From positions 434,001 through 498,000 of the forward strand of contig PGXV01000001.1 in the NCBI GenBank assembly GCA_002839315.1: a stretch of 64,000 bases of DNA. Reading direction: 5' to 3'. Every line of letters starts with the position of its first letter. Position 1 is the first letter of the stretch. This document shows positions 59,152 to 64,000 of this stretch, one piece after another. Origin of the DNA: Spirochaetae bacterium HGW-Spirochaetae-3 (GTDB taxonomy: Bacteria > Spirochaetota > Spirochaetia > Treponematales > UBA12059). The notes under the pieces are model-generated. The model was not told the origin of the DNA and did no database searches. It was given only the letters and a program-made list of their open reading frames with translations. The position numbers and the translations under genes are program-made.

Positions 59152-60038
59152 TGGCCCGGAATAGCACGCTCGCCCAGAAGCGAAGGTCGACGCACCCGAG
59201 CCAGGCCGTACTGGGTTTCTTCGTTATCGTCCTCTTCGTGCTCTTCATGATCCCGTTCGCCATGGTGGTGCTGAACTCCGCCAAGACATCCAAGGAAATC
59301 ATCTATAGCGCTATTTCCATGCCTTCCAGGTGGGGCCAGCTATTAACCAATATTTCGCTTATCTTCAATAATCCGACGGTGGATTACCTCGGGGCGTTCT
59401 GGGACAGCACCGTCATCACCGTCGTCTCGCTGATAGTGATAGTACTGTTCTCGTCGATGTGCGCATGGGTCCTCGTCAGGAACAAGTCGGCGTGGTCCAC
59501 CATCCTCTTCATGGTATTCGTCGCCGCCATGGTCATACCGTTCCAGGTGCTCATGTATCCCCTCGTGCGCTGGATGCGCGTGGTCGGAGAATTCTTCCAT
59601 ATCAGGTTATTAGGGACGGTGCCTGGCATCGTCTTCGCCTACCTGGGATTCGGTTGCCCGCTGTCTATATTCATCTTCCACGGTTTCATAAAGAACATCC
59701 CGCTGGAGCTCGAGGAATCGGCGACCATCGACGGGTGCTCGAAGGGGAAGACATTCTTCCTGATCGTATTCCCGCTCTTGCAGCCGATCATCGTCACGGT
59801 CCTGATCCTGAACGGCATCTGGATCTGGAACGATTACCTATTGCCCCTGCTCGTCCTCGGATCCAACGGCGTTGTCCAGACGATACCGATAGCCGTGACC
59901 GCTTTCGCCGGCGCGTACCTGAAGCAATGGGACCTGATACTGACGTCGACCATGATAGCGATGCTCCCAATAATCATACTGTACCTGTTCGCCCAGCGAT
60001 ACATCATCAAGGGCATGGTAGAGGGTTCTATAAAATAG
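59151..60038 (+). CDS. Sugar ABC transporter permease, MalG-like
   Basis: About 295 residues with six hydrophobic segments. The EAA loop is LELEESATIDGCSKGKTFFL, and FVIVLFVLFMIPFAMVVLNS opens the first helix. The ATG at 59151 overlaps the upstream stop (TGATG), giving coupling; a GTG three bases earlier is an alternative start. GGAG is close upstream. It forms the heterodimeric channel with the MalF-like protein. Next gene in the operon: family 4 glycosidase, 11 bases downstream. Confidence 0.95.
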   Translation: MARNSTLAQKRRSTHPSQAVLGFFVIVLFVLFMIPFAMVVLNSAKTSKEIIYSAISMPSRWGQLLTNISLIFNNPTVDYLGAFWDSTVITVVSLIVIVLFSSMCAWVLVRNKSAWSTILFMVFVAAMVIPFQVLMYPLVRWMRVVGEFFHIRLLGTVPGIVFAYLGFGCPLSIFIFHGFIKNIPLELEESATIDGCSKGKTFFLIVFPLLQPIIVTVLILNGIWIWNDYLLPLLVLGSNGVVQTIPIAVTAFAGAYLKQWDLILTSTMIAMLPIIILYLFAQRYIIKGMVEGSIK

Positions 60039-60049
60039 ACGGAGGAACT

Positions 60050-61405
60050 ATGAAGATCGTATTAGTCGGCGCGGGTAGCGTCCAGTTCGGTTGCGGTACG
60101 CTCGGGGATATCTTCTGTAGCGATCGGCTCAAGGGCTCCGAGATCACCCTGCACGACATAAACGCCAAGGCCCTCGACGCGGTACTGCAGACCGCCAAGG
60201 ACAGCATCGAGCAGAATAGGCTTCCATTCACCGTCAATGCGACTACAAACAGGCGCGACGCGTTTACGGGAGCGGATTTCATCATCTCGTCCATCGAGGT
60301 GGGGAACCGTTTCCAGCTATGGGACGAAGACTGGAAGATACCGCAACAGTACGGCGTCCACCAGGTATACGGCGAGAACGGCGGCCCCGGCGGCGTATTC
60401 CACGCGCTCCGGATAATCCCGCCCATCCTCGACATCGTCAAGGACGCGATGGAGCTTTGCCCCGGCGCGTACATCTTCAATTACTCGAACCCGATGACGG
60501 CCATATGCACCGCGGTCAAGCGCGCGTACCCTGAGGCCCGATTCATCGGGATGTGCCATGAGATAGGCTGGCTCTCCCGATGGCTACCGCGCATGCTCGG
60601 CATGAAGCACGAGGATATATACTTCAAGGCGGCCGGGCTCAACCATTTCAGCTGCATGCTCGAGGTGAAGGACAAGGCCAGCGGCAAGGACCTGTACCCG
60701 GCGGTACGGGCGAAGGCCCCCGGTTTCTTCGAGAGGGAGAGCGGCTATAGCGACGTCCTCGATTCGTACCGGGCGACGGGGATACTAGAAGAATCGGAAC
60801 AATACGAGAAGAAGAACGCCGACAAGAAAAGCCGCTACGAATGGGCTGACCGCAAGCTTATCAAGTTCATGCTGGAACGATACGGGCTCCTGCCGATAAC
60901 GACGGACAGCCATTTCGGCGAATACCTAGGCTGGGCCTGGGACGTGGTCGATCACCGCGGCATCCTCGATTTCTATGACGTGTACAAGGTCATGCTATCC
61001 CAGAATACGCGGCACGACATAAAGCTCCAGACCACCGAGCGCGTCGTACCGATCATCGACGGCATACTCGGCGATTCGGGATTCGAGGAATCAGCGGTCA
61101 ACCTCCAGAACAACGGCCTGATCGAGGACCTGCCGCCATGGATCGCCGTCGAGGTGCCGGCTATCGTCGGTAAGGACGGTGTCAAGGGCGTTCACATACG
61201 CGACATGCCCAAGGGGTACGCGGCGCTCCTTCGGGCCTATTGCGGCGTGTATGACCTGACAGCCGAGGCCGCTATACGCAAGAAGAAATCGTTCGTCATC
61301 CAGGCGTTGCTCGCGAACCCGGTCGTGCATCAAGCGTCGCAGATAGAGGCGATGGTGGACAGGATGATCGATCAGCAAGGGAAGTGGCTCGGATACTTGC
61401 AATAA
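60050..61405 (+). CDS. Glycoside hydrolase family 4 (alpha-galactosidase/alpha-glucosidase type)
   Basis: 451 residues from the ATG at 60050, with GGAGG upstream. VLVGAGSVQFGCGTLGDIF is the NAD-binding loop. FNYSNPMTAICTAV, GMCHEIGWLSRW (the Mn-ligand Cys) and AAGLNHFSCMLEV (the Mn-ligand His) are GH4 signatures, and VPAIVGKDGVKGVHI follows. The enzymes use NAD and Mn and cleave a glycoside by elimination, some acting on alpha- and some on beta-linkages or phospho-sugars. The sequence looks closest to MelA-type alpha-galactosidases, but the exact substrate is open. A longer frame to 59459 is spurious. Confidence 0.93.
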   Translation: MKIVLVGAGSVQFGCGTLGDIFCSDRLKGSEITLHDINAKALDAVLQTAKDSIEQNRLPFTVNATTNRRDAFTGADFIISSIEVGNRFQLWDEDWKIPQQYGVHQVYGENGGPGGVFHALRIIPPILDIVKDAMELCPGAYIFNYSNPMTAICTAVKRAYPEARFIGMCHEIGWLSRWLPRMLGMKHEDIYFKAAGLNHFSCMLEVKDKASGKDLYPAVRAKAPGFFERESGYSDVLDSYRATGILEESEQYEKKNADKKSRYEWADRKLIKFMLERYGLLPITTDSHFGEYLGWAWDVVDHRGILDFYDVYKVMLSQNTRHDIKLQTTERVVPIIDGILGDSGFEESAVNLQNNGLIEDLPPWIAVEVPAIVGKDGVKGVHIRDMPKGYAALLRAYCGVYDLTAEAAIRKKKSFVIQALLANPVVHQASQIEAMVDRMIDQQGKWLGYLQ

Positions 61406-61468
61406 CGCGGTAAAGACGTGCAGAATGCCACGCGCTTCTACACGTCTTCCTTACAAGCACTGGATACC

Positions 61469-62497
61469 ATGGCAACGATAAAACATATAGCCCGTCTCGC
61501 GGGCGTCAGTCCGACGACCGTATCGAACGTAGTACACGGCAACACGGCCAAGGTATCCCCCGCCGTTCGTGACCGCGTCAGGGCTATCCTCGACGAGGAG
61601 AACTACGCCCCGAACCAGGGAGCCGTCATGCTCGTCCGTAACAGGTCGCGCATCGTCGGCGTCATACTCTTCATGGAGCCTCGTAGCGGCAGCACGGCCA
61701 TAGAGGACCCGTTCGTCTCCACCATCATCGGCACGCTCGAGTCGGAGATACGCCGCGCGGGCTACTTCATGATGCTCCGCGCGACCTCCGACAAGAACGA
61801 GGTGCTGAGGCTCGCGGCGACCTGGAAGCTCGCGGGGCTCGTCATGCTCTGCGTCCCGAGCGAGGTATCAAGCGCCATCGTACACCGTATCGGGAGCCCG
61901 ATCGTCTTCGTAGACTGCTACTTTACCGACGACGGCCAGACCTACCATTCGATACGCCTCGACGACGAGGGCGGCGGATACGAGATGACCCGCTACCTTC
62001 TGTCCCGCGGCCATCGCCGCGTCGCCTTCATGGCCAACGCGGCCGACTTCCCGAGCGTCGACAGCGCCCGTTACGTAGGTTATCGCCGGGCGCTCGCCGA
62101 AGCAGGCATCGAGGCGCCCGAGGACGGCCTCGTCATCGTCCCTAAGGACGAGAACGAGCGCCTCGCGCTGTATCGGCGGCTCGGGACCGAGCCCTTCGCC
62201 TTCAGCGCCCTCTTCTTCTCGGCCGACTTCTACGCCGTCGAGGCCATCGACTACCTCGGTGGCCTCGACGTAGAGATTCCGCGCCGCCTGTCGGTGGCCG
62301 GCTTCGACGACAACTGGTTCTCGCGCCTATCTCGCCCGCGGCTCACGACCGTCCACCAGGACGTCGTCGAAAAGGGCAAGGCCGCCGCAGACATGCTCAT
62401 GCACCTCATCCACAAGGAGACCGTGCCCTCGGTCGAGATCCTCCTGCCGGTACGCCTGGAGCTACGCGACACTGTAGCGGAGCCGTTCGGCGTCTAG
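61469..62497 (+). CDS. LacI-family transcriptional regulator
   Basis: 342 residues. The helix-turn-helix is ATIKHIARLAGVSPTTVSNV with the hinge DRVRAILDEENYAPNQGAVM. The periplasmic-binding-like effector domain follows: IVGVILFMEPRSGSTAIEDP, the IVFVDCYFTDDGQTYHSIRL block, RGHRRVAFMAN, then SVAGFDDNWFSRLSRPRLTT. It probably represses the transporter-glycosidase operon at the operator 56865-56882, released by a sugar imported by that transporter. The start at 61469 is taken from the HTH beginning; an ATG-less extension to 61418 exists. No strong ribosome-binding site. Confidence 0.93.
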   Translation: MATIKHIARLAGVSPTTVSNVVHGNTAKVSPAVRDRVRAILDEENYAPNQGAVMLVRNRSRIVGVILFMEPRSGSTAIEDPFVSTIIGTLESEIRRAGYFMMLRATSDKNEVLRLAATWKLAGLVMLCVPSEVSSAIVHRIGSPIVFVDCYFTDDGQTYHSIRLDDEGGGYEMTRYLLSRGHRRVAFMANAADFPSVDSARYVGYRRALAEAGIEAPEDGLVIVPKDENERLALYRRLGTEPFAFSALFFSADFYAVEAIDYLGGLDVEIPRRLSVAGFDDNWFSRLSRPRLTTVHQDVVEKGKAAADMLMHLIHKETVPSVEILLPVRLELRDTVAEPFGV

Positions 62498-62568
62498 GGC
62501 GCGGAGGCCTGGGCCGCGCCCCCCTACGATTCGGTCGGCGGACGAAGGCCGCCTCGGCAAGCTCCGCC

Positions 62569-63345
62569 TTACCTGGGCGAGTCGCAGGGACGGGAGATGC
62601 AGAGTAGCTGAAAGCCGTGCTTCGCCGCTATGGGTCTGCTCATGGGGCTCGCGTCGATCGTCAAGAAGCGATACCCCCGCGCCGCGGCCTCCCGGGCCCG
62701 CACGGAGAGCATGGCCGTGTAGATGCCCCGCTTCCTGTACGGCTCGAGGGTCGCGCCCCCCCATAGGCTCGCGAAGGGCGAATGCTCGGGGAATTCTATC
62801 CGGGACGCGCAAACGGGAACCCCGTCAGCATAGGCGACGTAGGCGCTCATGCGTTCCGGGTCGCCCAGGATGGTAGCCTTGACGCCCGCGAGCCAGCCGC
62901 CGTCGTGAGCGCTGTCTGGCCAGGCCTGCTCGTTCACCGCCGCGTAATCGAGGAAGCCCGCTTCGTCGATTACGCGCCTTACATCAGACCCGGCGGCCGA
63001 ACCGAGTCCCTCGGGCGATTCAGACAGGTCGAGGGCCATGATGGCCTCCTCGTCGCCCAGGGAGAAGCCGCGGGCCGCCAGGCGATCGGAGAGATCCGCC
63101 GGCTCGTCGTGGGAGAAGAGCTTCCACTCGAAGGGCTTACCGAGCTCCTTGAAATACGCGAGTTCCCGCTCTATCGCCGCGTCCGCGTCGTCCGGGCCGA
63201 GATCCGAATGGCTTACGAGGCTATGGTTCCCGGACAGGTCGACCAAGCGGACTACGGAACCGTCTTCCTCGCGCCTGTAATTCGGGAAAGAGGCGTTCCT
63301 GCGTTCGTGTTCGTCGTACAGCCTCAGGATTTCGTTTGCTTTCAT
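62569..63345 (-). CDS. GNAT-family acetyltransferase
   Basis: 258 residues. The C-terminal half has the GNAT fold, with LEPYRKRGIYTAMLSVRARE as acetyl-CoA motif A (Q/R-x-x-G) and YRFLTIDASPMSRPIAAKHG as motif B. The N-terminal half (EILRLYDEHERRNASFPNYR onwards) resembles a degenerate second GNAT-like domain seen in many streptomycin- or protein-acetylating enzymes; not diagnostic. AAGGA precedes the ATG. Stand-alone, convergent with the LacI gene. Substrate unknown. Confidence 0.87.
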   Translation of the reverse strand: MKANEILRLYDEHERRNASFPNYRREEDGSVVRLVDLSGNHSLVSHSDLGPDDADAAIERELAYFKELGKPFEWKLFSHDEPADLSDRLAARGFSLGDEEAIMALDLSESPEGLGSAAGSDVRRVIDEAGFLDYAAVNEQAWPDSAHDGGWLAGVKATILGDPERMSAYVAYADGVPVCASRIEFPEHSPFASLWGGATLEPYRKRGIYTAMLSVRAREAAARGYRFLTIDASPMSRPIAAKHGFQLLCISRPCDSPR

Positions 63346-63401
63346 GCGGTTCCTTCAATAAGAGATATACTTGCAGCCGCCTCTAACCTGCGCGTTGAGG
63401 T

Positions 63402-64000
63402 CTACGGCGAATACTGTATATGCTTATGAGACTTTCGTCGGGCCTTTTGGCAGGAAACATTGCGTATGCCTGTGTATTCCGAGAGCCAGCGAGCGCCGCG
63501 TGTCCCGCCGGCCCGGCAGACGGTATCAATGCCGATGACGGCCATAGCGATGCAGGCATTGGGCGGTCGGTTTCTTTGCTTATTCATGGATGAAGACGAG
63601 TTATTCGTACCACCGCCGAAAGTTGTATAGACGATACTGGCAGTAGCTATACAACCGCCTGGAAGCCGAAGCGTACGTTCCGTAGCGATATCTCGGGCGG
63701 ACGGTCTCGCCGCAGAGAATAATCCGAGCACGTCGTAGTACGGCGACGAATAGAGGCTCGCGTTATCGGTACCGACCACGTATAGCCCTCCCCGATGACT
63801 TCGTGCTCCGCGGTAACGGCTCGGCAAGAGTCATCGATACGGATACCACCGAACGTACTCCAGGCGCTGACCTCGTTCTGCGTAACGTAGAATGGTCCAT
63901 TGGCGACCGGAGACAGGTATCAGCTTGACGCGCCGAATTGCGTGTCGACGCCCGTCGCGCAGTAGGCGTCGCATTGCCGTACGGTGCGGTGCGGGTTCTC
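63402..64000 (-). pseudogene. Possible degenerate gene at the window edge
   Basis: No clean gene occupies 63346-64000. On the - strand one frame entering from the right reads FYVTQNEVSAWSTFGGIRID but is interrupted by a stop upstream and ends without a good continuation. After a shift near 63780, a second frame (GLYVVGTDNASLYSSPYYDV, then Gly/Ser-rich) runs to a stop at 63402. Together they may be the remains of a secreted or surface protein, but an unrelated non-coding stretch is equally possible. The gap has no clear promoter or RNA. Confidence 0.25.

Noticed and set aside
59459-61405. Extended N-terminus of the GH4 gene
   Set aside because: The extension overlaps the permease in another frame; GGAGG just before 60050 marks the start.
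61418-61469. N-terminal extension of the LacI gene
   Set aside because: LacI proteins start just before the helix-turn-helix; the extra 17 codons have no ribosome-binding site.

Overview
The window reads as bacterial chromosome: high-GC, tightly packed, with no rRNA, tRNA, CRISPR array, integrase or transposase that I could recognise. Several predicted lipoproteins and an outer-membrane beta-barrel candidate imply a double membrane. Acetate kinase, a glycyl radical enzyme, a Cys-motif flavoprotein and a lysine-fermentation-type dehydrogenase imply an anaerobic, fermentative life. A high-GC spirochaete (Spirochaetota) would fit, including the small histone-fold protein, but no phylogenetic marker here decides it; this is inference.

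Layout. 1-7.9 kb: the 3' part of an ABC-F ATPase, a lipoprotein, a membrane-anchored phosphate-binding-like protein, a nitroreductase, small DUF proteins, a metallo-beta-lactamase-fold hydrolase and an isolated tail-fibre-like protein with a cysteine cluster and HxH repeats. 7.9-15.5 kb: a Kelch lipoprotein, an outer-membrane protein, an EamA exporter, a flavoprotein, an M20 peptidase operon with two membrane proteins (one DUF5058) and a CAP protein. 15.6-20.2 kb: a sugar-nucleotide-type epimerase and a GntR regulator sharing a palindromic promoter, then a HypD-type glycyl radical enzyme. 20.2-31 kb: tyrS, a DHH phosphoesterase, an XdhC-YqeB fusion, a diguanylate cyclase, glutathione peroxidase with an OhrR-like regulator, an ABC-2 exporter, a glycosyltransferase-like protein and a large lipoprotein. 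31-36.9 kb: an acyltransferase and the leuA-leuC-leuD-leuB operon, preceded by a leucine-rich leader peptide with mutually exclusive hairpins. 36.9-50 kb: a CapA lipoprotein, acyl-CoA synthetase, aldo/keto reductase, ackA, a ROK regulator with an MFS transporter, a glycosyltransferase-like protein, YkgJ, a PHP phosphoesterase with a 17-bp minisatellite in its 3' end, a cupin, a deaminase, a thioesterase and an alpha-hydroxy-acid oxidase. 50-56.7 kb: a frameshifted remnant, a 62-residue histone-fold protein, a tandem GNAT, an AlaX-type editing protein, an orphan diaminohexanoate dehydrogenase, an EEP-family hydrolase, AraC, DUF2000 and DUF188. 56.8-62.5 kb: a sugar ABC importer, a family 4 glycosidase and a LacI regulator, with a perfect LacI-type operator at the promoter. 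62.6-64 kb: a GNAT and a poorly coding end.

How the genes work together. The clearest units are leucine synthesis (leuACDB under probable leader-peptide attenuation), uptake and hydrolysis of a glycoside (ABC-GH4-LacI), the GntR/epimerase/HypD-type locus, and peroxide defence (Gpx-OhrR). Recurring through the window is a promoter layout in which a -10-like hexamer ends only 6-7 bases before the start codon and no ribosome-binding site is present. I count nine such genes, plus one with a 10-base gap, which suggests widespread leaderless mRNAs.
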